Position numbers and translations under genes: made by a program
Origin: Hirudinaria manillensis
Taxonomy: Eukaryota > Annelida > Clitellata > Hirudinida > Hirudinidae
DNA: 64,000 nucleotides
Reading direction: 5' to 3'
Assembly: GCA_034509925.1 (NCBI GenBank)
Contig: CM067536.1
Location: 3,396,501 to 3,460,500, forward strand
Part shown: in pieces, positions 13,401-27,284 of the stretch
Layout of the letters: every line of letters starts with the position of its first letter
How positions within the stretch are numbered: the stretch's first letter is position 1
Notes under the pieces: model-generated
What the model was told of the DNA's origin: nothing
The model's input: the letters and a program-made list of their open reading frames with translations, nothing else
Database searches by the model: none

Positions 13401-13608
13401 ATAATTAATAAATAAATATATTATTTCAACAGAAAGAACAAAGTTGATGCTGACAAGAATGGTAAGCTTAAGTAGAGAATTGAAAAATTAGATATTTGAA
13501 TATCTAAGTGGTTATACTAGTTCAGTAACTATTTTCAGACTATTTATATCGTGAAAACGGAACTAGTTAATGGCTTTGATTTCATTTTCAGATACAGGAT
13601 CTGTTTAA
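10418..13608 (+). CDS. Receptor C: WSC-EGF membrane receptor without phosphatase
   Basis: Eleven exons (10418-10478, 10626-10762, 10934-11057, 11308-11453, 11852-11984, 12360-12494, 12622-12750, 12874-12996, 13233-13335, 13433-13461, 13592-13608) sum to 1,137 bp, an in-frame 378-residue protein. Domains are a signal peptide, two WSC domains, two EGF-type modules, a DIDEC calcium-binding EGF ([11 protein letters not shown]), a transmembrane helix ([20 protein letters not shown]) and a tail of about 15 residues ending NDTGSV. The juxtamembrane exon [11 protein letters not shown] matches receptor B (KRKNKVDDENN), so it is a B-type receptor that stops before the phosphatase. A membrane decoy or co-receptor is possible. 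The intron after exon 4 needs a GC donor (CAG|GCACGT) to stay in frame. That either is a rare splice site or is damage. Confidence 0.8.
12763..12812. repeat. ATCA microsatellite
   Basis: Repeated 'atcaatca' units in an EGF-to-EGF intron of receptor C. Confidence 0.8.
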
Positions 13609-15522
13609 TAATTTATTTGTTTTTGTGGATTGCATACGAAAGGAGACATTTGATGGCCACAGACTGAGAAGCACGAGAATATTGAACGAATTAATGAATG
13701 CATTACTCTTTATTTTCTTTAAATTCATAAGTAATTTAAAATTATTAATAGTAAATAAATTTGTTTACATGGCGTAATAGATCGTTTGGTGATGATGATG
13801 ATGATTAATGTGGTTGTGGTTACGATTGACAAGAAAATAAGCATAGCAATAACAATATCAAAAAGCTATTGATGATTAAAAGAGAAGATTGCGAACATGA
13901 TTCAAAGTTGTGCTGATATCTGCTAGCAAAGAGAAAGAGAGAGAGAGAGAGTCTCTGGGTGGTAATATGAAACATTCATTCAATCACTTGTATTTGCTGA
14001 GATTCAATTAGTTTTGGTTCATTTTTCAAGCGTGAAATGTCGCGGCTGGCATTCGCCCAATTTGAAATTATCGTTTTCTTCTGATTTCTGAATAGTTATT
14101 TCAATTTTTTTTTATCTCATTTGAATACTTTGAGCAGTTAAAACAAATTAATAATTTAAGCTTGAAATTATTATTTAATTTATTTTTTATTATTATTACT
14201 TAATTTATTTTTTGAATACTTTAAACAATTAAAACAATTATTTAAGCCTAAAATATTAATTACTGACTATTTATTATAACATCTATTTAACAATCTTGAT
14301 TATTAATAATATTGTTATTAATAATTCACTCAATATTTATTATAATGCAAATGAAAGAGTTTCTCTCTTTGAATGCCTTGCTACGATTGTTATTTTTAAA
14401 TATATGTTACAATTTTACTTCTGCATATACACAAGTCTTCAAAGGTCTCCCCAACAAAATACCATCCAATGAATACAGAAGGAGTATTTTACGTTCCTAA
14501 ATACGTATCAACAAACAGCTAATATGTATAAATTAATTACATATTAAGTTTTCTCGACCGCAATTTTTTAATGCATACCACTTTATTTCCTTGCTATAAT
14601 TTATATTATAAACAACATGACTTATTATTTATATTTTAAATAATATAAATTGCTATTTATATATTAAACGATATAACACATTATTTATGTTTTAAACAAT
14701 ATAACTTATTATTTATATTTTAAACATTATAAATTGCTATTTATATTTTAAACGATGAAAATACATCGTAAACGCTCACGAAATTTTCAGTCCGCAGCAT
14801 AACAATGATAAGGTCATAAGTGATTAACAAAGGAAGATTGTGGCCTGACATAAGTTATCATGACTACGAGTTACCGAAATAACACGACCGCAGCTCATAG
14901 AACGACTTCTTTCCCTATTTTTATTTCACCGATCAATCAAGATGATTCACTTTTATACAAACTTCTAGCATTATTTTGAATTTCATTTTCGAACTAATGT
15001 CAATCAGTTGGATCAGTCGACTAATTAACTAATTAATTTATTTATTTTGATTAATTAATTTAAATCATTCACATTAGAAATATTAATTCATTTTAAGAAG
15101 AAAACAATCTATAATAAAAACCAAAGTTTAACCGTTTAAAGCTCTAGTTATATTATAATTATTCTTTAAATTATATCAAGACATTGAACTAAAATGAAGA
15201 TTTTTAAACAAGGAAGTAGGACCGCGAAGGTGCTTTCGTAAGATTCTATTCATGGCTGTTGTCATTATTATTGTTATTATTATTATTTATACTGGCCTTA
15301 AACCATTTACTTTCCTGACAAAGTCAACCAACATGCCAGCATTATTATTATTATTATTGTTATTATTATTATTATTATTTATTTCTTTAAATATTTGTTT
15401 TTATTTTTTTTATATGTTTACATTTAAAAGGAGCTTGTAAGCCTTTGCGCAATAGTTTGGGTATGTTTTTCAACAGTCGATTGCATTCTATGTAATTATT
15501 AATTATTTTATAAATTACAATT
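13609..15522. other. Intergenic between receptors C and D, microsatellite-rich
   Basis: No intact gene recognised. It holds a GATGAT tract (about 13,788-13,806), a GA tract (13,926-13,951), and three to four diverged repeats of about 50 bp based on 'ttatttatattttaaa..atataa' at 14,600-14,755. ATT/TTA tracts lie at 15,262-15,292 and 15,342-15,380. Just after receptor C, 13,660-13,690 reads STRI in one frame as in B's next exon, a weak hint of a lost phosphatase exon. Confidence 0.5.
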
Positions 15523-18500
15523 ATGGCTAATCTGAAAATATTTCTGCTCAATGTTACGTTTATTCTGTGGTTTTCTTTCCGCCCAGGTAAGATTTCCTAG
15601 CTTCAAAGTTATGATGATGATGATGATGACTGAGGATCGATAGTGATTTTTTAAAAGTTAGAACCTTTTCACAAAAAAAAAATGATAAAGAAAATACATG
15701 TACTTGGATGAAACCATTTAGTAAACGAACCGATCTTAAAAGTTTTAAGTTGCTGGTCGATGTTTTAAAAAACTAAAAAATTTTTCGAAGCATCAAGTGA
15801 TCAACTTTATATTGGCTGTTTCGCAAATTTACTCGAATCAAACTCCACCAAAAGTCCAGTTCAATCAATTTCTCAATGTTTGAATGAATGTAGGAGTCAA
15901 ATATCTTTGTTCACTGCAGTGAAGGTTAAACTATCAATTATGACACATGACTGAATAATTTTAGTGATATTCATGAAAAATAATAAATTTATAAAGAATG
16001 GATCAAGTTGTTATTGCGCAAATGAAACAGAAGATAGAGTTCCCTCGTCCAATTGCAACATATCGTGTGCTAACAGCGGTGAAATATGCGGAGGAAATAA
16101 TTTCTTTTCCGTTTATACAGGTACAAATTTAATTACCTTCAATTATCTACCATTCTTTATTAATTACTTCACATTATATTTTTCTTAATCATTTATTTCG
16201 TAAATATTGCTAAAAATCTGGATTATCTTTGTTTTGACTTTGTTTTTGCTAATATTTAATTCAAAACTTTAATTAAACACTTAGAGGTTCCATCGTATCA
16301 GGGATGTTTCAAGGATGACAATAACAACAGAGATATGAATCTAACGATAGCAGACGATTGGACCATGACAATTGATAAGTGCTACGACAAGTGTTTATTG
16401 TTGAATTACTTATTTATGGGAGTTCAGGTAAAATTTATTCAGCTGTTATAAAGATATAAAATGTTTTATTTCACACATTTTTAACAACTTTAATAACGTT
16501 AGTTATATCAAACAAAATGTTATCGTGCTTTTAAAATTAATAAAGTCTTTCGTCATTGGGATTATAAAGCATGTTGATGTTAAGTTTTTAATTAACATCG
16601 CAAAATATGTAGCTGCATTTTCGCAGTTTTATTACATCTATTGAAGGATTATGTTGCAAATATCACTTTAAAATATTGACAGTTCAATGATTTCATTATT
16701 AGACTGGCGGTTCATGTTTTTGTGGCCAACAATTTGGCAAACATGGAAAATCTCCAGAATCAGATTGTAATATGCCATGCACTGGAAATAGAAGCCAAAT
16801 ATGTGGAAGTCCCGGAAGAAATAGCATTTATTCAGGTGGCATTTATCAATTAATTAATTAAATTATGCGAAATAACCATTAGCAAAATTTTATTACTTTA
16901 TAATTAATATAATATTATTTTTTAATATTGCTTTTAAATCTGGCCTTTTCTCAATAATCTATCTTATTATAACATTGTAATAAATATGTTATATTGCCCT
17001 TACGACTTAAATTTATAATATGATTTATGGTATTTACTAACTCGTTATTCAATGAACTTATTCTCAAACTTATTAGGATTCCGTGTAGACATTATTTTGT
17101 TATTTGTTTATATTACATTATATTATTTAAGGGAATGTTTCTTTTTATTTGCTTTATCAGATTTGAATCCTTTGTTTCAATTCTCGATTAAAACTTAGTA
17201 GTTACATGACTTCAATTGGCATATTTTCAATTTAATGAATATTTCATAAAGCCATATGAATTTATAAAATTTAATCAAGTTTTGTTTTTCCAAGTTTTAA
17301 GACCATGTGTTGTATTTCTACAATGAATAATAATATTTAGTTGGATATCTTCCCGGTCTGAACAAAAATTATAGCGAAGTATTTCATTGTCTCAATGGAT
17401 TAACAGACAGATATGGTACGTGCATCAGTAATACATGTCAACAAGGTTGGAAAGGAACCAAGTGTAATCAGAGAGGTTTAAAACACATTTGTTTTGAATA
17501 ACAATTAATATAACACTAATAATTTATAATAAAAATATAAAAAATAAAATAATAATAATTCAATAATATTAAGATTAACATCACAATTGATCTTTTAAAT
17601 TTGCCGTCAATACTTGATTCTATGATTGCTTTTTAATTAAAATCTTAGATTGCACGGTAAAGAACGGAACCTGTGGCCAGAACAGCATTTGCAAAAAAAT
17701 ACTTGTTGGCAACCAAAATGTTTCTGAATGTGTTTGCAACAAAGGATTCCAAAGTAATTCAATTTACGACGAATGCACAGGTTGTAATTACATCACATGT
17801 AATTAACCAATTAAACTAACTAATATAATTAAATGAGAATTTATTACATAACTAGATAAATTGCATCTTAAATGCAAATGTAGGCATCGTTATAATATTT
17901 AGTTTACTTAAGAGATATACAACTATTATCATTAAAAAAAAGTGCATCAGTCGCATGAAAAGAAATGAATTAATCAAAAATAATGCAAAGAATTGTACCA
18001 AAACATTTTTAATTTTACGGTTAATACTAAACTCTAATATAAAACATCGCATGGAAATGGTATTACATTAATAAGCTAGTTATCATTACAGATGTGGACG
18101 AATGTCAAAGTAATCCCTGTATTGTACCGTCTGAAACTTGTAACAATACCATTGGATCGTTCAACTGCTCATGTTCACCTGGATATCTTGATGTTCAGTT
18201 GGTTTGTGGTGGTAGGTATGAACATATATAATAATTAATAGATTAACTGATTAATAATAAAATTGAATAACAAGATTATATCGACAAATCAATTTATGAA
18301 ATCACATTGTCCAGTCTCGTGCAATGGAAGTCTCAGCAAATGCATGAAAGCAACCAACTGTGAGGAGATACTAAATGTATGTCCATCGAAGAAAGATTTA
18401 ACCGATGTTTCTTCGAGTGAAGGTGTTTTAAATAAATTATTATTTTTTTATTTTTGCAATCTTGATGTCGAATTGACAAATATATTATTCATTACCTTAG

Positions 18501-21500
18501 ATAAACATTAATCAATGTAAATTGTTTTATTTATAAACGAATTTCATATTCTAATTATAATGTAATAATTTGAAAGTGAATAAAATTGCTGGAGGAGTGG
18601 TTGGAGCAATATTATTCATCTTGCTTTTGGCAGTCATTGGAATAGCTGCGTACCGCTTATTTACGAAAAGGTTTATTGGTTTATTATTTAAAGTTATTTA
18701 CCTTTTCAAATATCACAATATTTATATATAATATTTATTTATAATTTATTATATTTCTGTTTAATAGACAGAAAAACAGTCAGTATAAAAAATATGGTAA
18801 ATATCTTGCATTTAATTTTAATAAATTTAAACTTTAAGTTCATAAATTGCTTTGTAGTTACCAAATCTGGCACCAGCCTCCAAACGTCTGGATTGCAAAC
18901 TAACAAGATTATAATTTCTGAAGTGAAGAGTTATTATATCAATCACAAGAAAGACATAAATGATCAATTTAATGTCAGTTATAATTGTCTTTTAATTACC
19001 AGTTTAATATTAATATTGATCAATTCTAGAAATAATTGCAGAAATGCCGAAAGGATTTTGGTCACCCACAATTAGTCGCTTGTCTGCCGGAAAATATGTC
19101 CAAAAATAGATTCAGAAAGATGTTTCCCTGTAAGTCGACTTATAAAAAATATAATTTAATAACCCAAATCTTTGTTATAAATTAAAATCAAATAATTATG
19201 TCTCGTTAATTATAGTAAATTATTTTTACGGATGTTGACTGTTACTTAACGCAAATAATTAATTTATGGTATTTTAATCCTGAAGATGATTACAACCGTG
19301 TTAATCTGAACAACAAAGTCGATTACATCAATGCCAGTTTTATCCAGGTGATTGAAACCAACAAATTATTTTCGTTTGTTCGAATTTCTAACTTTCAAAA
19401 TTTTTCCAGACGTACGGAAAGCTAACAAATATCTGTTTCATAGCAGCCCAAGGTAAATACACAAGTATTACACACTATATTTGAACAGATATATAAAAAA
19501 TGTAGTTCTATCAAATAATAATAATAATATTATTAATATGTCATTTATATTGCGCCTTGCGCGTGAGCTAGAGGGTCGCAAAATAAGGCTTTTATAACTC
19601 GTAAAAACATGTAGTTCTATCAAATAAGGCTTTTATAGTTAAAAATTTGCTAAAAATGTCTAATGGACTTTAATTTAAAGGTCCTAAGCTCGAAACCGCT
19701 GTTGATTTCTGGAGGATGATTTGGGATAACAATGTCAACATTGTCCTTATGTTAACAAGATGTTATGAAATTGATAAGGTTAATATTTAATGCTTTGTAA
19801 ATAAATTTAGTTTATTACTTAATATTTATTATTTATTATTATTATTTATAATCGAAAAAACTATAGTGATAAAAATATCCGGAACATATTAAGGAAAAAT
19901 GCTTCCAATACTGGCCCGACCAGCCCGGCAATGATATGAAAATAGGTGATTTTGATATCAAAACCGATCAAGAAGAAATACGTCTTAACTACGTAAGAAG
20001 AACCTTCAAAGTTATGAGGGTAAGTTACAACATACAGCAAAAGGCCAAAGTTACGAATCCCTTTTGAAGGCATGTTTTGAAATCGCAAATAATTGCAATG
20101 CAGACCTAGAAAGATTTATTAATAATTAGAATGTTTATCTTACGTGATTCATGTGATGAAAGAATCTTTTCTATGAAAATATAGATTAAGAACAAATCAA
20201 ATAGTAGAGGGTTGTTATTATGGCTCAAATGTCGTCACCTGATAATTAGGGAACAAATTAATTAGTTAATTAGTAATAATCTCAGTTTACATATTTTATG
20301 CATCAACTTGTAGAAGAATGAAAAAAGAGAAGTATTTCACTTTTTGTATATCTCATGGAAGGATAAAACTATTCCTGACAATATTTTCTGTTTAATGAAC
20401 ATTCGAGAAAAGGTCTTGTCTTTAGTTGATCAAAAGTCTCAAAATAACATCGTAGTCCATTGCAGGTGCGTTACAGAAATATCTAATTTTCATTTTTGAT
20501 CTTCATTGATAACAATTTTAACAACTTTAGTGCCGGAGTTGGCAGGACGGGGACTTTCTTAGCACTGGATTATTTAATAAGACAAGCAGAACAAGAAGGT
20601 TGCGTTGATTTCTATGAATGCTTGAATTTTCTGAGGAATCAGAGGTGCAACATGATTCAGGCTCCGGTGAGAATATGATGTTTTATAAATTATTTGTAAT
20701 TAATTATAACATTTAACAATAATCAAAATTAATCAGCAATAAATTAAACAGAGACATTCGCTTTGGCATTAACCTTAGTGTTTTCTTAAATAGGAACAGT
20801 ATGAGCTGTGCTTTCGTCTCATTGCAATGTTCCACGCGATAGGGAAGTCAACTTTCATATCCACCTCCGATTCTAATGCTTTTAAAAGTAAAATGGAAAA
20901 TTTAACTGACGAGCTGATTCAGAAGCAATTTGATGTGAGCCATTTGTTGTTTGAAACATAAATATATTTAAAAATAAATATATTTAAATATAAATATATT
21001 TAAACCACATTTTATAATTTATTAGTTGATTGAAGAGGAAGTCAGTGGCATTAAAGTTGATGGTTAAATCATTAATTAATATTTGTTAATCAACTTAAGA
21101 ATTGAAATAACTAATTTACGTTGAAATGACAGCTGGCATCAAAGCTAACATAAAATGTAACTCAGAGTTGCTAGAAGCAGTATTTCTTCCGGTAAGCAGA
21201 GCAGTGCCTTTAGAAATTCCCGCTTCTATTTATAAGATCATTTTATTTTTAGAGCGCTGAAAAGCTATCATCATATGTGGTTGGACGTATGCCCAATTCA
21301 TTCGAGAAGGAAGATTTATTGAATGTATTTGATGACAATGCCAGCATATTCATATTATTGGATGGCCTAGTAATGCAGAAAATTTATCAACTATTATCTG
21401 AATTGAAAATGATAATGTCATGTAATTAATTTAAATGCTTTTGAAGGAGTTGACGTTCTTACCCGAAAACCAGCAAAAAATGCGATGTCGAAATGGTTCC

Positions 21501-22681
21501 ATTCAACTCGTTGAAATACTGGAGACTGACTATTTCAAGAAATATTCTCTTAAAATTGATAAAAATTCTAGAGCCTCATATGAAAACACTGGCAGTCCTG
21601 ACCATGATTATGTGAGTGCACAATATTTTTGTTGTTCTGTTCTGGTCTTAAGTCTTAGGCTCTCACTGGGTAACCAGGTCGGAACATGCTTTTAATGCTT
21701 TCAAACTCACGCTTCTGCGAGGGTATTCTGTTAGATAATCCGATTTATTTAAATATTTGTATTAATCATTATTTTGCTATTTAACTTTGCATTAAGTCTT
21801 TTAAATGCTGAATAAATGTAAAATATAAAAATGATTACAGAATTATACAGCCCATATTGTAATAGATCTACTTAGATAAATAAGTAAAAGCCAAATTAAA
21901 AATGACACTTACGATAATTTCTAAATATTTTTTAGACAAATATCCTAACAAATGCTATCTTATGGCACGTGATGAGTGATGTCACAACGTCGTACGATGT
22001 CATAATTCGATTATATTCTCACCTAAAATCCCTTTTGGATCGCAAGGCTAATGGTGTTATAACAATTCTTAGCAGGTAATTTGAAATAATTTATTTCAAT
22101 CTGAATATAAAATAATAATATGAAAGCTAAATACACCACAGAAATGGATATAAAGATTCTGGATTCTTGGTTGCTGCATTTAACACCTTGCAGACAATTG
22201 ACATTTCCCAAGAAATTGATGTTTATGAGACTGTGTTTGAGTTGAGGAACATACAACCCGAGATCATAAACAATATCGTTAGTTATTATATGTTATGTTA
22301 TTATGTTAAGTATGTTATTATACTTATTATATTAGTATGTCAATAAAGTTATTTATATGTTATTATAGTTGTTATAGTTATTATAATTATTTTAGTTATG
22401 ATATTATGTACGTTATTATAGTTAATACAGTTATTACAGTTATTATAGTAGTATGACTCCATTTTTCTTCTTCTTTGGTTATTTTACTTTTACGAAATTG
22501 AGTTTTGGAAGTTTGAGATTCATAAAGTTAATTAATTAATCTTCTATTTAACATTGAAATAAAATAGGATCTTTTCAAGAACTTGTATTCGTTTGCGAAA
22601 CACCTTTCGAATCAAACGAGGATAATATTGAACACAGGACTGAAGACTATGATGGAAAGACATTACGAAAACTCAAAATGA
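15523..22681 (+). CDS. Receptor D: WSC-EGF receptor-type tyrosine phosphatase, complete
   Basis: About 27 exons. Signal peptide 15523-15586; WSC 1 15791-15924 and 15997-16120; WSC 2 16285-16427 and 16703-16835; EGF-like 17341-17475 and 17649-17780; calcium-binding EGF 18092 to about 18211; a cysteine-rich exon 18275-18422 ([10 protein letters not shown], resembling the end of a ShKT module); transmembrane 18577-18670; D1 18858-20934; D2 21026-22681. The D1 P-loop is canonical, [11 protein letters not shown], with the catalytic Cys and Arg and a Q-loop EQYELCF, but the WPD loop reads WKD (Asp kept). D2 lacks a catalytic Cys ([12 protein letters not shown]). The protein ends ERHYENSK; Tyr-Glu-Asn fits a Grb2 SH2-binding pYxN site. 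The last exon of the calcium-binding EGF has two possible donors, and phase favours TTG|gtttgt for joining to 18275. Confidence 0.85.
19501..19640. repeat. Short duplicated segment in a receptor D intron
   Basis: The string 'tgtagttctatcaaataa' occurs at 19,501 and again near 19,611, flanking about 100 bp. That interval includes a small TAA tract, a GC-rich 'gccttgcgcgtgagctagagggtcgc' and a 'aataaggcttttat' motif that is itself repeated after the second copy. This is either a local duplication or the footprint of a short insertion. Confidence 0.55.
22270..22460. repeat. Degenerate TTATTATAG-type tandem repeat
   Basis: The last intron of receptor D holds an irregular array of 'gttattatag' and 'gttataatta' units. 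There is no coding potential. Confidence 0.6.
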
Positions 22682-23432
22682 ACTAATTATTTGAGGATTT
22701 TGGCGTGAAATGCTTTCTTGTTTCATTCTGTGTAATAGCCAATTAAAATTGAATAGTTAACTACGGTGTTTTTGTCTGGTATGTATGGAATCAGATTTGA
22801 TTATCCACTTTTGAAGAGTTATTTGAAATCTTGCCTGATCTAGGATTTACTTGTTTCTCTTGTAGGCATTGTTAATTAAAATTTAAAAAAAAAATTGAAA
22901 TTCTCTAAGCTGCTGATAAAAATTGTTGCACAGTGACAGCTTCACTGCATATCCAATCCATAAGGGGCTAAATACTAAATCCAAATGAAACTAAGAACTA
23001 CTGAATGTTCAAGTGCGTTCACAAGTGCTCAAGGTATGCTAAAAACACCCAAAAAAAGACCCAAGTATTGATGAGTTAAAAACTAATCCGCTTACATCTA
23101 TTTCATAGTATTTTATTGCTATTATATTACTTTGCAATATTATTAAAAAGTATTTTATGATATATATATATATTATAGAACTTAACAGGACAGGAAATAA
23201 CTTTGAACATTTGGCTCAACAATTAAAGTAGAATTCTTTCCAATTGAAAAACATTTAAGATGATTCCTTAAAAATAACCATGCAACAGTAAATTTAATGA
23301 TTTACCAAATTTAAGGAAAATTATTTGTAATGATTTGCAAATACTAAAGTGAAAAGCACCAAATTGAAGAGTTTCAATAATGACCAAATCTAAACTATTT
23401 GCCCGATCTTATTATGTAATCACGAAAGACTT
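22682..23432. other. Intergenic between convergent receptors D and E
   Basis: The 3' ends of D (+) and E (-) face each other across about 750 bp of AT-rich sequence. An AT dinucleotide tract lies near 23,160-23,175. Nothing else is recognised. Confidence 0.6.
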
Positions 23433-26400
23433 TCAATGTATATTTAGTTGTTCATAATTTCTCTCTGACTTCGCAACGGAGTTCTGGGCAACTTTTTGTT
23501 CTGCAGCTACCTTTGCAATCAGCTTCCGATTTTTAACTTGTTTAAAAGCAATAATTAATTTAAAGTAATTGCTATTGCTAAAATTAGAAAAATGTTCCTT
23601 GATTTTCTTATTGTAAATTCAGTTGAATTTGAATATTGCCACTCACTTTTGTAAAATATCAATGCGGAAATTGAAATTCCCAAAACTGATGCCAAAATAG
23701 CCACAATAACCGCCAAAATTGTTACTTTATAATCTGCTCAAAACAAGTTATTTAAAAAATGTATGTTTTATTATTAAAAATATTCATTTTTATATATATT
23801 ATATATTAATATGTTAATACTAAAAATGAATATTTTTATTTATTTCAAGATTTATTATCATAATATTCATTTTAATATAGACAAAATACACTAAAGTAAT
23901 TGTAAGCATTCATTTTCAAGATATAAAAAATTTAAAAAAAAAAAGGCTAAATTAAAACTAAAGTTTTTATTTTGGCCAAGGTATGCATTTTGATAGTTTT
24001 CTAAGTGGTAGCTTCGCGCCTTCGATATGAGGTAATTTATTCATAATAGTAATGTTGCAAAATCTAAAGTTCACCTTCTTCGTTGTGTTGTTGATGTTGT
24101 TGGTTATTGACTTGTTGGTGTTGTTGCTTGTTTAATTCGGCATCTGAGCATATATGGTCTTTCATTTTATTACAAGTGTTATTGCATTTGAAGAGATGAC
24201 CGTGACACTGCTCTGAAAAATTGTTTTATTTTGCTTATATTCGAGAAATTTTTCAGTTTCAATTAAAGTGAATTTGCAAATTAATGCAAAATAATTTGAA
24301 AACTCACCCATGCAATTATTTTGAAAAGTATAATTATATCCAGATGAACAAATACACATAAACGACCCAACTATGTTGATGCAGGTCTCAGAAGGTACGT
24401 TGCAAGGATTGCTTTGACATTCGTCTATGTCTTTAAAAGAGAAAATCGTTATTTGATTAATAATTGCTAGCAGTTGAAACTTTATCTTTATTGCTTATCA
24501 GTTTTCCGATCAATAAATCCCGTTTAAATCGGATTATTAAGTTATATAACGTTATTCGAGGAATTGTTGGTCACAACTTGAAGGTCGTTATGCATTTGCA
24601 CGAGATTAGTAAAATAATTCCAGGATGCATTGCCATAAGCGACCTGTTAAAGGAATTCTACGTATTGTGTCAGCTCTGTCGTTAATCACATAACTATAAT
24701 TATAACAATAATGTCATTACAAAGTCCAATGCAAGTTTTCTATCGATATTCACCATAACAATGAAGCAGGTCCGACGGGGGGTTTGCAAACCCCTCTTTA
24801 CAAGCGCATTTGTAGGAACCAATTGTGTTCTCACAAGTAGATGTAGCAACATCGCAAACTCTTGAGGTACATTCGTCTATGTCTGCAACAAGAAATTAAA
24901 TTAAAATTAAACTGAAAGTGTTAAATGTTTGCTAACGGTAACCTGTGCAGTCATCATAAACTGAAAAGCTTTGAAATCCCTCCTTGCAGACACATTCACT
25001 GATGATTTGGTTACCAATTCTAATTTCCTCGCATTTGTGTTGTCCGCAGTTACCATTGTTTATTGCAGAATCTGATTGTTTAAGAAGTAATTTTAACGTA
25101 GCTTCTAGCAGAAACTTTCATTTAAATAAATAAAAAATTGGAAAATTTAAAATATTTATTCCATAGATATTATTATATTATTAACAGTCCAAAATCAATG
25201 AAATTGAAACCTCTTTGGTTGCATTTGGTTCCTTTCCATCCTGGTTGACATACTTTTTCGATGCAAGTACCGCGCATGTCAGTTGCACCGAGGAGGCAGT
25301 GAAACACTTGTCTGTAATTCTTGTTCAGAGCAGGGAGTTCTCCAACTGAATTGAAAATGTTACAATTGTGGATAATTAATATGACTATACATTAAACATA
25401 TATTATTGAAGAGATAGTTCCAAGCTGATTCATTATCAAGCTTCCACTTCCTGCGTATACGTATGAATACAGTCATTAATTTCAAAGTATATATTGCCGT
25501 GTGTATTTGTATGCATTTGTATTTGACTAACGTTGTTATTATTACGTTATTAATAATGTAAATTAATATGAAATTATCTTAATAATTAATAATTTGCAAA
25601 CTAACTTAAGTAAATGCTATTTTTTGAACCTCCTCCACACATTTGTCTTCCATCTCCGGCACATGTCATGTCACATTCAATTTCTGGTAAACTAGCATAT
25701 TTCCCATAACGTTGACCGCAGAAACATTCTTTTGAGTACTAATAAAAAAGATGTTACATAATTTACATTATTTACGAATTATTCATAATTCAATTTAATC
25801 TAATGTAAATGAAAATATAAATCATTATTAAGGGCTCATTGATAACTTTTCATTACTTATTCTGCATTAAGTGATAATTGAATTGCACTGAAATTAATTT
25901 AAGCATTTTTTAAAAATTTGTTAATTTCTTTAAATTTAAACCTGAACACCACAGTATCTGAAATTTTGAAAGTAACAAAGTCCATAGCATTTGTCAATTG
26001 TCATCTTGTCATCACCGTATATCAGGTTAACCAAGTCCCTGTCGTGCTCATTATCACGGAAGCATCCTTGATAAACTGGAATGCCTTAAACACATCATTA
26101 ATATTACAATATTTACTTTATTAATTTATTTTCAGATAATAACTTCATGAAATTAACACCTATATAAACAGCGTAGTAATTGGTGCCTCCACATGTTCCG
26201 CTATTATCGCCACAAGGTAAGTTGCAATTGGATGACGGAACTCTCGTGTTTGTTATGTCTCCACAATAACATCTTGAACCATCCTTAAAAATAATATAAA
26301 GATCAATTGTTGCATCAATTGCATCACAAAATCTATAGTAGAAATTCCGTGATCGCTAATAAGCTTATTTTTATTTCTATTAAACACGGTGCATTTTACA

Positions 26401-27284
26401 ATTTGTTTTTCTGCTTTCCAGTTAGCAACCACTCTCATTTTCTTTAAGGGTAGAAATATATCACTGTGTTAAGGTTAGGACTAGAGGAATCTTTTTATAT
26501 TATTATTATTATTATATTAAGGCGGATTGTTAAACAAATCAGTTAAATTATTAACTATTAACTAAATTAATTAATTATTACCAACCTTTATAGCAACAAG
26601 TAAAGCAGACCGAGTTCTGCATTCCTTTAAACATTGAAAAACCGAGAGGGTTGATGTAGAAAATAATCCGGAGAATGTTTTATAACATCCAATGTACAAT
26701 TCTTGACCTGAAGCTAATGAATTAAAAATAAAATTTGTATGTCACTGACAGAATTTGTGGACAATCTTAAAATTCTATTAAATTAGTTGGTAGCACTTTC
26801 TGTAACGTGTTAATGCAATATGACGAATAGAAAATTATCCACCTTCGTAAATGAAAATTAATAAAATAATATTTAAAATGAACTTAGATTTTGAATACAT
26901 AATTGTTAAGATATCAACTAGGTATTAATAATTTATATTTGATTAGCCTATCTCAAGTATTCCTATCTATCAAGACGTCAAACTGAATTCTAGATTTGGA
27001 TCACTTCCTATACTCGAGCCGATGCAAGCTTTCAATTGATTCCATTGGTAAAAAAAAAGTTGTATTGAGCCCAACGATTCTCGGAGATCTAATCAAGCTC
27101 TGTACGAATTTGTTGAATGAAACGATTTAAGAGAATTCGTCTTTTGTCACAATTCGACAAAACTTACACCATTTCAAAAGCTATTGTAAAGTCAAAATGA
27201 ACCACAGATGGAAACTACTTACCTTCTGTTCTGATCTCCCAAAGTGTTAAGAAAATTAAGGAACGTTCAAATTTAAAGACACAT
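23433..27284 (-). CDS. Receptor E: WSC-EGF membrane receptor with tyrosine-motif tail, start codon not found
   Basis: Read on the minus strand: signal-peptide-like exon (about 27281-27223), WSC 1 (26713-26586, 26283-26160), WSC 2 (26084-25942, 25738-25606), EGF-like (25345-25211, 25071-24943), two DIDEC calcium-binding EGFs (24882-24754, 24430-24308), a Gln/His-rich stalk with cysteines (24212-24075), a transmembrane exon (23733-23647) and a final exon (23536-23433). The tail is about 35 residues, basic, and ends SERNYEQLNIH, which contains a YxxL motif. No phosphatase follows. The first exon is in the right phase and hydrophobic (RSLIFLTLWE) but has no in-frame ATG; an ATG at 27284-27282 is one base out of frame and an in-frame TAA precedes the exon. 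So this is either a recently damaged gene, an assembly error, or a gene starting in an unseen upstream exon. One EGF cysteine (DC in paralogues) is Ser. Confidence 0.75.
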
